A stretch of 64,000 bases of DNA from Blasia pusilla (Eukaryota; Marchantiophyta; Marchantiopsida; Blasiales), in assembly GCA_050084515.1 (NCBI GenBank), contig CM114275.1, positions 15,128,001-15,192,000 on the forward strand, written 5' to 3'. Made by a program: the position numbers and the translations under genes. Shown piece after piece: positions 31,811 through 42,936 of this stretch. Positions within the stretch are counted from its first letter, which is position 1. Every line of letters begins with the position of its first letter. Below the pieces are notes generated by a model. That model had not been told where the DNA came from. It did no database searches and saw only the letters and a list, made by a program, of their open reading frames with translations.

Positions 31811-32716
31811 TTGCGTTTGTCGACGGACTTGTCTGCCCTCAAACTTTCTCAATACAAAACTCTGCTTTCGAGGTACCTGGATGTGTTTGCCTATACCATG
31901 GATGAGATGAAAGGAGTATCGGCCAAGTATGAAGAGCATATAATTGATTTGAAACCCGATGCACGTACAATGCAAATGTGTCAGTATAGGTTAAACCCAA
32001 AGTATTCTTTAATGGTCAAAGAAGAAATTGATCAGAGGTTGGAAGCTAGAGTCATCTATCCGATGCTCAGTAGTGAATGGGTATCCCCCGTAGTTATTGT
32101 TCCAAAGAAGCAGACGGGGAAGATCCGAGTTTGTCAAGATTGTAGGAAGCTTAATGCGGCCACCCTCAAGGATCACCACCCCTTGCCCTTTATGGACACT
32201 ATCTTAGATAAGGTGGCTGGCCATGAACGCTACACCTTCTTGGACGGGTATTCCGGTTACAATCAAGTGTCTATCAGAGAGAGGGACTGGGCCCTGACAA
32301 CCTTCACCACAAATTGGGGTACTTTTGCCTTTCAGGTGATGTCTTTTGGGTTGTGTAATGCCCCAACCACTTTCCAAAGAATGATGATTGCTATCTTCCA
32401 AGACTATTTGCGAAGATTCATAAAGATCTTCCTAGATGACTTTTATGTCTTCAACTCGGCCAAAGATCATTTGCAAAAGTTAGAGCTAACCTTGGCTTGG
32501 TGCCAAGAAGCATAGCTATCAGTGCACCCGGAGAAGTCTTATATTGCCATGAAACAAGGTATCCTACTAGGGCATCGAGTATCGTCCTACGTTTTTGAAG
32601 TAGATAAGGCGAAGGTGGAGATAATTTTGGAGTTGGAAGCTCCCACAAATCTTTGTGAGCTTAGGGGATTTATGGGGCATGTGGGGTATAACCATTGGTT
32701 CATTAAGGATTATTAG
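31811..32716 (+). pseudogene. Reverse transcriptase of R1
   Basis: About 300 codons in two pieces separated by TAG at 32513-32515. Motifs visible: EWVSPVVIVPKKQTGKIRVC, CRKLNAATLKDHHPLPF, TFLDGYSGYNQ, MSFGLCNAPTTFQR, and the active-site box as FLDDFYVF (about 32430-32453). The second piece has LGHRVS and ELRGFMGHVGYNHWF (thumb). The sequence resembles plant Ty3/gypsy RTs outside the chromovirus branch, by memory of family patterns only. Confidence 0.88.
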
Positions 32717-32832
32717 CTAAAGGTGAAGCTTCTAACAACCCTGCTGAAGAAGATTGAGGAATGGGAGTGGTTGCCAGCATGTTAGAGGGCATTTGAGGAG
32801 TTGAAGCATGCACTGACGACAGCCCCTGTGCT

Positions 32833-33625
32833 TTGTCCCTCGGTCTGGAGGATGTGTTCCCGATGTATGTTGACACCTCATCGTTTGCAATTCGTGAAGT
32901 ACTAAGTCAACTAGATGAGAAGAAGCAGGATTACCCTATCTATTATGCAAGGCCACAACTTTATGTCACAGAGCAGAAGTACACTCCTACGGAGAGGGAG
33001 GCCTTGGGCATGGTCTTTGCTTGCAAGAAGTTTCGGCATTACTTGCTGGGATACCCCCTTTTTTTTCATGTCGACCATTTTGCGCTTCATGCCTTGGTGG
33101 TCAAAGCAGATTTGTCAGGCAGGATTGCCAGGTGGATTCTCTTGTTACAAGAGTTTACATTTGACGTCATTTCAAGAGCAGGATGGATCCACACCAATGC
33201 GGCCTTTCTGTCACCCTTAAGGACGCCAAAGACCAATCTCACGAAGACCCTTGAAGATGACTTTCCGGACGAAAAGCTGTTTTTTATTAGCAAGGAGGAC
33301 CTGCGAAGATCTTTGTATGAAGACATTCTGCGATTTCTAATCACTCATACTTTTCCAACTCCTATGACAGTAGAAGAACGGGCAGTACTCTTGCACAAGG
33401 TAGGGCCTTATGAGATCTACCATGATATGTTATTCAAGCTTGGTGCGGATGGAGAATATAGAAGGTGCTTGGAGAAGGAGGAAGTTTTGTGGGTGATTGC
33501 TGCTATGCATTCAGAGGATGCCAGAGGGCATTATGCAGTCATGAATATTGTCAAGAAAATCCTCGCCGCACGCTACTAGTGGCCCACAATGTATCGGGAT
33601 GTCAGATCCTTCATCCAAAAGTGTG
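32833..33625 (+). pseudogene. RNase H and start of integrase, R1
   Basis: The RNase H part shows YVDTSSFAIREVLSQ, QKYTPTEREALGMVFACKKF and HYLLGYPLFFHVDHFAL, then ARWILLLQEF. The integrase zinc-binding domain follows, with HSEDARGHYAVMNIVKK supplying H..H. After TAG at 33578-33580, WPTMYRDVRSFIQKC provides the first Cys. The next residues expected (xxCQRxGR) are found at 51560-51583. The catalytic core is outside the window. Confidence 0.88.
33617..33625. repeat. Target site duplication of copy 3, left
   Basis: AAAAGTGTG stands directly before terminus B of copy 3 and is repeated exactly at 51551-51559 directly after terminus A. Nine base pairs is the usual MULE duplication length. Confidence 0.92.
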
Positions 33626-33997
33626 GAGGAGCAGTAAGAGGAGAGAGGAAACTACCTTCAACCCAAAGAGATCCTTTTTTTTAAGAGAGTTTCCTGTGAT
33701 TTGAAGAGAGTTTCCGTTGGGTTGAAAAGAGGAAACTTTTTTTTGAATTTTTTGGCACTTTTGTTCTCAGTGCTTAGGCACTCCCACAATTGTTTTTTCC
33801 TCTTCTACATTTTGGAAACCCATCTAAATCCGACGGGTTGCAATTTGCACAAAATTTAAAAAACTAAAAAATTAGTGGAATCATAAATGTGGAACAAATC
33901 ACTTTTTCCATCTAAGGTCTGGAAAAAATCTATCATTTTCCCTGGGCTGAATAGAGTTCAAGCTCAAAGTGAAGGTTCTAGCAAATGAAAGTACAAT
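33626..33997. repeat. Terminus B and T 3' region, copy 3
   Basis: The sequence corresponds to 28082-28459 of copy 2 on the opposite strand: a purine-rich end, A/T-rich middle and one dyad near 33818-33842. No coding sequence is visible. Confidence 0.8.
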
Positions 33998-34683
33998 CTA
34001 AGACCTCATTTTTCTCCGAGATATATACCACCTTTTGAGGTTGCAATCCACCTCAAAAGGATTCCCATACTGTTGAACCACCCCAGCGATCGGATGTTGC
34101 AAACTTCCAGCAAAGGAGGGCTTTTGAAATAAAACATTCACTGATTTTGGAGAAGTTATTGAATCACGGATTATTTGGGAGCAATCCGGGGTCTCCAAAT
34201 ACCTCAGCGGCATAATTTCTTCATCCAATCAATCCCCGGGTTCGTTCTTCGATGCTGCCTCTTCACTTGCCTGAAGTCAAGATACTTATCTGGTCTCCAC
34301 GAGTCTCACACAAACTGCTCTACCACCATATGTATGGGACGTCTTGAAACACACCCACAAATATCCCCACCAATGTGTACATCTTGCTTGAGGGGAGTTC
34401 CTACTATGCACCGATTGAAGGCTTCCACATAGAGTTTCTCATCACCAGATCTCACAGCCGCCTTGACATAGAGCTCGTAAATCGAAGGCCCCCTTCCTTT
34501 TGTCATGCCTTTTGTGAGGAAGATATGGGATGCTCCAGACTATAGCATTGCTCTTGCCTAGTCTTGTTGGCATGCCTCCACAAGTGAAATTCTTTGGCAT
34601 GCTTATGACAACCTCCAGGATGAATGAACACTTTCAACTCCACTTGTGTTGGGGCAGAGGGCATTTTCATGAATGTTCAATCC

Positions 34684-35495
34684 CTGCAACGACGGCAATG
34701 TGAGAAGGGAACGAAAATCGCTCTACGTGCAAAGAAAAAAGCTACCTGTCGGAACCAGACGGGTTGCAAGTCGCAGGCATCCTATGAATGACTATGCGAA
34801 CCGTCGGTTTCCGATATGTTGCAACACCCAGGAACCACCTACTGCAACCCGTCCGATTCAGATGGGTTGCAAGTAACTTTGGTCACTCCGGGCTCAAAGT
34901 CCCAAGTGCAAGTCATCGGAATCCAAAAAATTGCACATGGATTTTCTAGCCCCCGTCTTGAAATGGGTTGCAGGTTGGAGACATCCCTGGAATGTCCTAG
35001 TAACCTTTTATTGCAACCTAGCACCTAGGAACCTGCTACTACAACCCGTTGGAATCGGACGGGTTGTGAGAAGCAGGCCGGTCCCGTCTAAAAAATCCTT
35101 GTGCAACCTGTTGGATTCCGTTGGCTTACAAGAAGTGTCCACACACTCGTAACTCGTAGCCTTGTGGTTTGAAACTCGTAGCCTTGTGGTTTGCAACCCA
35201 TCTGGGTCGAACTATTTGCAGACCTTGTATACATGCAACTTGCAACCCATCGGGATTCGACAGGTTGCACACTCATGCAACCAGTTGGGTTCCGAAGGGT
35301 TGCACAAACATTCCTCATACATGATGTCGCGCTCCAACGGGTAATACAAATATTCTTGATGCAACCCGTCGCATCCGATGGATTGCTTGGTTTCTTCAGT
35401 TTGAAATCCCTATAGTGCCCACGCTTCTCAACTTGAGCTGCAACTTTTCAAACAATTCTCAGCATGAGCTCGACAAGACGAAATACTGAACTCAC
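34684..35495 (-). repeat. T intron with dyads, copy 3
   Basis: At about 810 bp this is the longest T intron in the window. It holds about ten dyads or half-dyads (for example 34845-34870, 35042-35068, 35232-35268) and a direct repeat of AACTCGTAGCCTTGTGGTTTG (two units near 35151-35193). Borders on the minus strand are GTGAGTTC and CGTCGTTGCAG. Confidence 0.8.
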
Positions 35496-36394
35496 CCGCC
35501 GCATGAAGTTTCCCCATTGTTTCATTCGTGCAGTCCACCAATTGAGCCAAGAGCACAACTCTTTGTACTTCCCCTCAATCGCATGCTTCCTCCACCACCC
35601 ATGAAGTTCTTCTTGGCACCCCATGGCCTGTTTTAAGGTTTTGTTGTCCTTGCAGTGTTGGAGTAGAGTGACATGCTCTGTCCTCTTATTCTCCTTGATG
35701 CAAGATTTGGTGTACCGGGTCACAGACTGTTGCCAATGGATAGCATCTGACCTTCCCCTCTCTGGTTGAACCTCTCCACCCCAGAACACTTCCCTTATAG
35801 CAATCCACCCAGGTTGTGCATTGTCCGCCATGAATCCATAAATTTCCGGAGTTGGCCTTTTGTTTTCCTTCACCACCTCCAATAAGAGTAACCAACACAT
35901 CTTCAAACTGCCAACGTCTTTTGCTTTTACCTCACAGACAAATATAGTTTTGAGTCCCTTCTCCCCATGGTCATAAACGTGATCACCCATGGTCAACCAT
36001 CCACTTAGCACTTTGTAGCAAATATCAAAGCTTACCCAGCTACTGTAAAGATCTTCCCCTTTCCTCATTTTATCTATGAGATCCAGGCCACTCGACGGCC
36101 CTGTTGTTGACATTTTGAAGACATAAGCCCTCGATCCTTTGCCTCCCTGTCTCATGAGCTGCCATCTCTGAAGTTGCCATGGAAATCTGGAGTTGGCCTT
36201 GATTTTGGAAATGGCATCCATTTTGGTTGTCTTTCCATCCAGTACCCGTATTTAATGCAGAAAATTCCGAAAGCATTCAAGATCAGCGAGAAATGCGAGA
36301 CTTTCCCAGAGTTGTTTCTCCTCAGCAACCGTGATCTCGCCTTGCCTAGGGATTCCAAGCAGTTGTTCAAAAATTTGTGATGTTGTTGTTAACT

Positions 36395-36455
36395 TGATTA
36401 CTCCAGGATTTGATCCCGGAGTAATCAAGTTAACAATATATATATTGTTAACTTT
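36395..36455. repeat. Foldback insertion in T exon 1, copy 3
   Basis: The sequence GTTAACTTGATTACTCC is followed by its near-exact inverted copy GGAGTAATCAAGTTAAC. Right after it comes a second palindrome, GTTAAC, AT repeats, GTTAAC. Sister copies have only one arm here. An extra 31 bp or so was added, probably by template-switching repair. It disrupts the reading frame. Confidence 0.8.
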
Positions 36456-36648
36456 TTTCTATATACCTCGGTCAATTTCTTTGCCACATCCTCCTTGATG
36501 TGTCTCTGAATTTCACCGGTAACACGATGAATGTGGGAGCCAACATGAACTGCCAGTTTGGTGTACTCGGACGTAGAACTGAAGTGGTGCACAATGAAAA
36601 ATATGTATGCATGACACGCTACAACGCAGAAACGAGATGCGACAATGA

Positions 36649-37636
36649 TGTCGCGACGCGCAAGCGAAACATCGAACTCAAAGGAACTCACGCCGCGAGG
36701 TTTGGCGCTTTGGAGAGGCGTTTGGAAGAGTCTCTTGAAAAGTCTAAGAGACGAAACGTGGAACAGAGTTGTGCGTTTATGCGTTAGTGGTCGCGACCAG
36801 AAACCTAGACCAAACGCGAGCCGAGACTTGAGATGAGTTGAGTCTCGGAGGTTGGTTGCCAAAGAGATGAGAACGATTTGGAACACGGCTAGCGTTTGGG
36901 AGAATCTGACTGTGTTTAGGACCATAACGTTGAGCTCCGAGATGCGTTTGGGACAAGTAAGGGCGCGTTGAAAGCTGATCTTGAGACGCTTCCAACGCAC
37001 CAAAGATCTCAGAAAACGCATAAGTACAGGCTGAGATATTGGCCGAAAACGATTCAGAGAGCAATCGGGTTGAGGGCCAATTGGAGGCCAGGTGTCTTTC
37101 CTAAATGTAGGGGGCCCCGGAGATCCCCAGAAGTACTAGTAAGGGGAGTACCTTTCTGAGATGTCTCGGGAAACGAAACCCCACTTTGGGCGCCAAACGG
37201 CGTTTGAGGCACGGATGAAACGGGAGTTTGGCGAAACCCAAACCCAAACCTGATCCAAGGGAGTGGACTTTGTACGCCACACTTGGATTCCAACCCGAGA
37301 TTCACCGTGCGAGTCTTGGTGAGGAACTCATTGGATGTTCATCGGACGATTTGGAACCGCTTAGGCGCTAAACGCCGTTTGAGTTCCTGAACCGACAGAA
37401 AGAAATCATCCCAAGTCTTTCGAGACTTGCCCGTGTTGGAAACCGCGAAACTAGGAAGGTTGAGCTTGAAGAGAGAGTCCGAGCGAGAACTCGGAAAGTA
37501 ATCCCGCTGATTGATCCAAGACCCGACTAACCGAAGTGCGTGTTTGGATGCGGATCAGCGTTGAGAACGTGACCTACTGAACGCAACGCTTCCGCAACAA
37601 ACAAGATTAACGTTCAAGGAGAGTAGGCGCACGACA
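36649..37636 (+). repeat. 5' LTR of the chromovirus
   Basis: 988 bp, TG...CA. It differs from the 3' LTR mainly by single-base insertions and deletions and by a missing segment near the start (about 20-30 bp after TGTCGCGAC that is present at 42946-42972). Confidence 0.93.
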
Positions 37637-37638
37637 CG

Positions 37639-37650
37639 TGGTATCAGAGC
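37639..37650 (+). promoter_or_regulatory. Primer binding site (initiator Met tRNA)
   Basis: TGGTATCAGAGC, two bases after the 5' LTR, is the standard complement of the 3' end of plant initiator tRNA-Met. Confidence 0.92.
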
Positions 37651-37880
37651 AATTCCTTGATGAGCGTGAACTTGGGGTCGTTGAAGATCTGGACGTTTGG
37701 GGAGAACTCAAGGTAGCCGGAAGACCGCGACGCCGAGGAGGAACGCAAGAGGCGAGGAGGAGATCTGAGAAAAGGCGACGACTCGCAAATGGCGACCAGG
37801 ACGAAGAACCGAGGAAACCGCGAGTCAAAGCAAAGAAGCCGAGATTTAATCAATGACGGACCGAGAGCCGGAGGTGGAAT

Positions 37881-39090
37881 TTGCGACTCCCGAAGTGCGA
37901 GTCGAGACATGAGGATGTTCCAACCGAAAATCTTTCCGCGGGACCTTCGGGTCCAAACTTAAACGACCCGGCCTTTTATGCCCAAATGATGGGAGTGATG
38001 AAGGTGATGGCGGACCAGATGGCTGAACAGAGCAAGGTGATCTCGGAATTCAAGTCAAATGGAGCCTCTAGTTCTGGCAAGAAGCTTTGTAAGACTAATT
38101 TGCCAACGCCATTCACAAGAATGGGGCGTTCTCGGAAAGTGAGCGAGTTTCTAACGGAACTCGAACTCTATTTCGAAGCGCAAAGGCAGATGAACAAGAC
38201 AAAGTGACTGTAGCGGTCACGTTTCTGAAGGATCACGCTCTCCATTGGTGGACGGCTCACCGCAAAGAACATCTAGGTCGTGGGAAAACGTTGAGTTGGG
38301 AAGATTTCAAGGAGTTGATTGGGAACCGATTCACTCCGAATATCGTGAGTACCGCGATGGCATGGAGGTGGTGAGGTTATTTGAGTGGATCACTTGGTGC
38401 TTATGTGCGAGAGTTTAGTGCGCTCATGAGTGCACTTTCCACTGACGAACATACTAAAAGGTGATCTTCCTAAGTGGGCTCAAACCGAGTGCCGAGAAGG
38501 CTCTCTTCGTATGCCTCACATCCGGAGAGCGTCGCGGACCTCTTGAGACTAGCCGAGCGGATTGGGGACGATGAGGTCCAACACCAAACCCTTTGAGACA
38601 AAAAGTTTTTCTAAGTTCTGAGAAGAATAAAGGGACATCCAAGAGGGTTTGGAATGGGGGTGAGCGCGACCACGGAGGGTCTCTTGTGGCCATAAACGAG
38701 TGGAACTCAACGTGGCCAAAGGGGCCGCCGTTTACGAAGTCAACGAATGCCAAAGTGATTTGTTATAATTGTGGCGAACCGGGCATATGGCTAAGGAATG
38801 TGAGGCCCAAGGTTAGTAAACCGAGTATGATTGCGTTTGCCGCTAAGCATTTATCGGAGGGAGATCTAGATACATCTCTACAAGTCACCAAGAGAACGCC
38901 CAATTTGGTTTACCTAGGATCCAAGATCGCTAATCGCGATGTGATGTTGCTCGTTGATACAGTGCTTCGTGACTCATTCTTGAGTCCGAGAATCGTAAAA
39001 ACGTTGGGATTGCCAACCACCAAAGCGGATGAACCCATTAGGGTAGGATTAGCGGGAGGAAAATCCCACCGGACATCGATCTGGTTTTAG
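37881..39090 (+). pseudogene. Gag and protease of the chromovirus
   Basis: Gag begins near 37881 and shows FYAQMMGVMKVMADQMAEQS and the capsid segment RKVSEFLTELELYFEAQRQM. It continues after a frameshift (HALHWWTAHRKEH in another frame near 38230-38275). A CCHC knuckle CYNCGEPG lies near 38761 but is broken by a 1-nt deletion before the His. The protease region near 38935-38975 reads LLVDTVLRDSFLS where LLVDTGATDSFLS would be expected. The fragments are inactive. Confidence 0.8.
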
Positions 39091-39469
39091 GGCTAGTTGT
39101 GAGATGCGGAGTGTTTGAGTTGAAAGAGAATTTTGATTTTTGAGATGGACGGTATCGACGAGTCTTGGGAACACGTTCTTGGATGCGTATGAAGTGGGCT
39201 GAGGCGGAGACCTTTGAGGTTAAGCGTCTTGGTTAACGGCAAACGGACGGACGTCAGATTGGTTCGTGAGGTGCCTAGAAAGACGGAGTTGGTGAACGCC
39301 ATCACGAGGACGAGTTTGGCGAGTTAGAGGAAGGATTCCTTTGCTTGATGAGACAAGTAGAGGATGATGCAAGCGCAAGATCAGAGATCATAACTCAGCT
39401 TCAAGGAGATCCTGAAACACTCAAGAGAGTTGTGAAAGAATTTGAAGATGTGTTGACTAAGGAGCTTCG

Positions 39470-40740
39470 ATCGAGTTGCCACCACATAGGGCGGTTGATC
39501 ATAAGATTGAGGTGATACCAGGATCTCAACCACCTTCAAAGGCACCATATAGGTTGAATCAAGAGGAACTTGCTGAGTTGAAGAAACAGTTGGGTGAACT
39601 CCTAGAGAGGGGTTACATCCGAACGAGCAAGTCACCTTATGGGGCGCCCGTCCTCTTTGTCAAGAAGAAGGATGGGAAGTTGAGACTCGTGTGTTGATTA
39701 TCGAGCTGAATAAAGTGCGGTAAGGAATAACTATCCTCTACCGAGGATGGATGACCTCTTTGATCGATTGTCGGGTGCCAAGTATTTCAGCCGGATTGAC
39801 CTGAAATCAGGATATTATCGATTCGGATTGCCGAAGCGGATGTAGAGAAGACCGTAGGGACGAGATACGGTTCGTTCGAGTTTGTAGTAATGCCTTCGGT
39901 CTTTGTAATGCGCCTCCGGCGTTTACCACTTTGATGAACTCCATCTTTCACAAGGAGACGGATGAGTTTGTGATCATCTATATAGATGACATACTCATCT
40001 ATTCGAAAACACTAAAGGAGCACGCTCGACATTTGAAGACGGTGTTTGAGAAACTTAGGCGAACAAGTTTGTATGCGAATGCGGATAAGAGTGAGTTCGG
40101 TTTGACGAAGATCAAGTTCTTGGGACATATGGTCGGGTCGCGGATGGAGTGAGTCCAGACATGGAAAAGGTGAGCGCGATTGCGAATGGGAACCGCCTTT
40201 CCACGGTGAAGGGGATGCGAAGGTTCATCGAGTCGCCCGATTTTACCGGACATACGTGAAGAATTTTTCGGGCATAGTGAAACCTCTCACGGATTGGACC
40301 GCAAAGTTTGCCAATACTACATGGACCGAGGAAGTGGATAAAGCGTTCAATCGAGTCAAAGAGATCCTCTCGCAGGAACCAGTTCTGAAACTGCCGGAGT
40401 TTGAACAACGTTCGAGGTGCACACGGATGCTAGTGATTTGCGATTGCAGGAATGTTGGTGCAAAAGGAGACCAGAGCATATCGAAAGCAAGAAGTTGACC
40501 GACACCGAAAGGAGATGGCCTACTCATGAGAAAGAGTTGTTTTGCGGTGGTTCATTGCTTGAGGAAGTGGCATCACTATTTGGGACTTCACAGACTAGTA
40601 TTCACCGATAACATATCGCTCAAGTATTTTGAGACCAGGATCGCGTGGCGCCAAAACAACCGGTGGCATGATACCTTGGCGTTGATGAATGTGGAGCTAA
40701 TCCACAAGCCGGGGAAAGACAATGTCATTCCGGATCGTTA
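39470..40740 (+). pseudogene. Reverse transcriptase and RNase H of the chromovirus
   Basis: RT pieces: [57 protein letters not shown], then [12 protein letters not shown] and the active-site box VIIYIDDILIYSK (about 39973-40011). A segment near 40256-40400 (FSGIVKPLTDWT, AFNRVKEILSQEPVL) is the connection. RNase H follows (RRWPTHEKELF, LRKWHHYLGLHRLVFTDN). At least five frameshifts are present, all compatible with 1-nt indels. Confidence 0.88.
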
Positions 40741-40959
40741 AGCGCAGGATGAACACATGCCATCGACGACACAAGTGTTGAGAGCAATGTTCCCTAATGA
40801 AACAGGACTGGAAAGAAGGATTCGTGAAGGATACATGAAGGATGAGCAAGCGAGAGTACCTTGGGAAGTTAAAGCGGGGCTAAAAGGTGGCCAATCTGAG
40901 TTTGAGACACGGCTTGCTAAGGTTTAAGCAGAGAGGATCTATGTAGGTCAAGGCAAGCT

Positions 40960-42200
40960 ACGAACCAAGGTGTTTGTGGAATGTCATGATGGACCTTTGG
41001 CGGGACACAAAGGGAGAAATCCACTCTTGCTGTTTTGTCTAAGAGGTTCTTCCGGCCCAACATGAAGGAAGATGTTGCTCAATATGTGAAAACATCGTGA
41101 CTGCCGAGGCGAACGGCGTGTCTTATGCGAAGAAACAAGGTTTACTTCATCCTTTGCCAATCCCGGAGGGACCCTTGCAAAGCATTAGCATGGATTTCAT
41201 TACGAGTCTTCGAATCGAGGGATACAACGCTATACTTGTGATAGTTGATCGGTTTAGCAAGTTGGGGAGGTTTGTGCCCGAGAGAGTGCGACGGCCTCGC
41301 GACTTCCGACTATTCCTGGATGGTTGGTGGCGTCGCCACGGATTGCCTAGGAGCATTGTGTCCGATTGGGATCCGAAGTTTACGGTGCCTTTTGGAAACA
41401 TCTATTCAGGAGGTTCGGACCAAACTCACTTTAGTACGGCCTTCCATCCTCAAACGGATGGGCAAACGGAAAAAAGTAAACTCGGTCGTAAACCAATACT
41501 TACGAAATTACGTGAGTGCGGACCAAAGAGATTGGGCCAAGTGGTTAAGTATGGCTGAGTATTGTTACAACTCGACTAAGCATGCGAACAGGAGAATCTC
41601 CGTTTCTTCCGCGTATCAAAGAGAACCGAAGGGCCTCTTGACTTAGCTCTTTCGAAGGGCAATACATCGACACACACTCGTCAAGCAACGGGCGGAATGT
41701 TTGTTAGTGGAAATGCGAGGAACGACAAGAGCGAAGCGAGAGAAAGTCTGCCAAGGCTCAACTAAGGTACGTAAAGCATGCTAACAAAAGTCGGCGCCAT
41801 GTGAGTTTCCAAGTTGGGGAACAAGTGTGGTTGAGTGTTAAGAATCTCACTCTTCCAAAAAGAATTGTTCATGAAATTGTCACCAAGTATCTTTGGACCG
41901 TATGTGATCAAGGCAAGGCCGTTTGAGGATGTGTACACGTTGGAGCCGCAAAACGAGTTCAAGATTCACCCGACTTTCCATGTGTCATTATTGAAGAAGT
42001 ATCTTCAAGACAATGTGCGTCGGAGCGAAGGAGGATGTTGAGACCACAACCGGTCATCGAAATGAGGAACCGAGTTCGAGGTTGAGACTATTCTGCGTTC
42101 AGGCGTAGGGCCCCAATCACGAGTACTTGGTCAAGTGGAAAGGCTATCATGTGAAAGAGGCGACTTGGATTGGAGGCGGATCTAGAACATGCGCAAGAAG
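40960..42200 (+). pseudogene. Integrase and chromodomain of the chromovirus
   Basis: The integrase core shows PLQSISMDFITSLRIEGYNA (first Asp, about 41176-41235), VIVDRFSK, then SDWDPKF (second Asp) and TAFHPQTDGQTE (Glu). The C-terminal part includes RRHVSFQVGEQVWL and HPTFHVSLLKKY. At about 42118-42170 the sequence HEYLVKWKGYHVKEATW is a typical chromodomain, placing the element among chromoviruses. Several frameshifts and stops are present. Confidence 0.88.
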
Positions 42201-42936
42201 CATTGCGTGACTTGAGATGGATGCAAGAGAGGCACGTCGCGTTAGTACATGGTGAAGCAATGGACATAACTTGTGACCGGAAAGCTTGGGCGATAACCCG
42301 TTGTAACTAGAAAGGTTTAGTTGTTGCAATAAAGAAGACATGGATTTGGAGATTCGATGCTTTTATTGTAATTTTGAGTTTGGTTTGTGCAAGGCAATGA
42401 GTAGTTCTTCATATGCTTAGGATGTAAGTCAAGGAGACCAAACAATGAGTATTTGAGGTGAGAGCTTGTATTCGAGATAAGGCATCTAGATCGGGACCAA
42501 GTGTTGAAGTACTAGCATTTGGGCTCGCCCTAACGTCGGCGGGGCGAGATGAGTCTCTTGGGGTTTGTGGTGATCTCATTCATGTTTCATGACTGAACTT
42601 AGTGACGCGCCTAGGTGGAATACAAGTGACCCAAAAGTAGTACAAGTTGGCTAGGTAGACAAAGGTTGTTTACAAATAGTGAGTGAAGTGTTAGGTTGCA
42701 AGACTTAGTGAGCTTATTTTGATAGTTAGATTAGTTTGGCGAGAACTAGTCTAGGCTCATCGAAAGCGAGAAGCTAATAAGTCTAAGTCCGCAAGCGACA
42801 AACCTAAGACTTAAGCCCAAAAGAGGAATTGCGGGTTAGCTACGTAACGCGATTCGTGTTAAGGGTCGGCTTCCCTTAACTTAACATCAATAAGGTTTGC
42901 GTTGATGAGGACATCAACCTTCTAAGGAGGGGTGAG
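42200..42936 (+). other. 3' untranslated region and polypurine tract of the chromovirus
   Basis: About 740 bp without coding potential lies between the chromodomain and the 3' LTR. It ends in TTCTAAGGAGGGGTGAG, a polypurine tract used for plus-strand priming. No dyads of the MULE type occur in it. Confidence 0.7.

Larger units (their letters stand above)
29704..33625 (+). mobile_element. Ty3/gypsy retrotransposon R1, internal part
   Basis: This gag-pol body has no LTR in the window. It lies between terminus A of copy 5 (29703) and terminus B of copy 3 (33626). Order is gag, CCHC finger, protease, RT, RNase H and the beginning of integrase. The integrase breaks off inside its zinc finger at 33625 and resumes at 51551, on the far side of copy 3. 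Several stops and frameshifts are present. Confidence 0.9.

Noticed and set aside
35448-36221. Intact host gene of 257 codons on the minus strand
   Set aside because: It is the open part of T exon 1 in copy 3, with the same motifs as the other T genes and a splice donor at its end.
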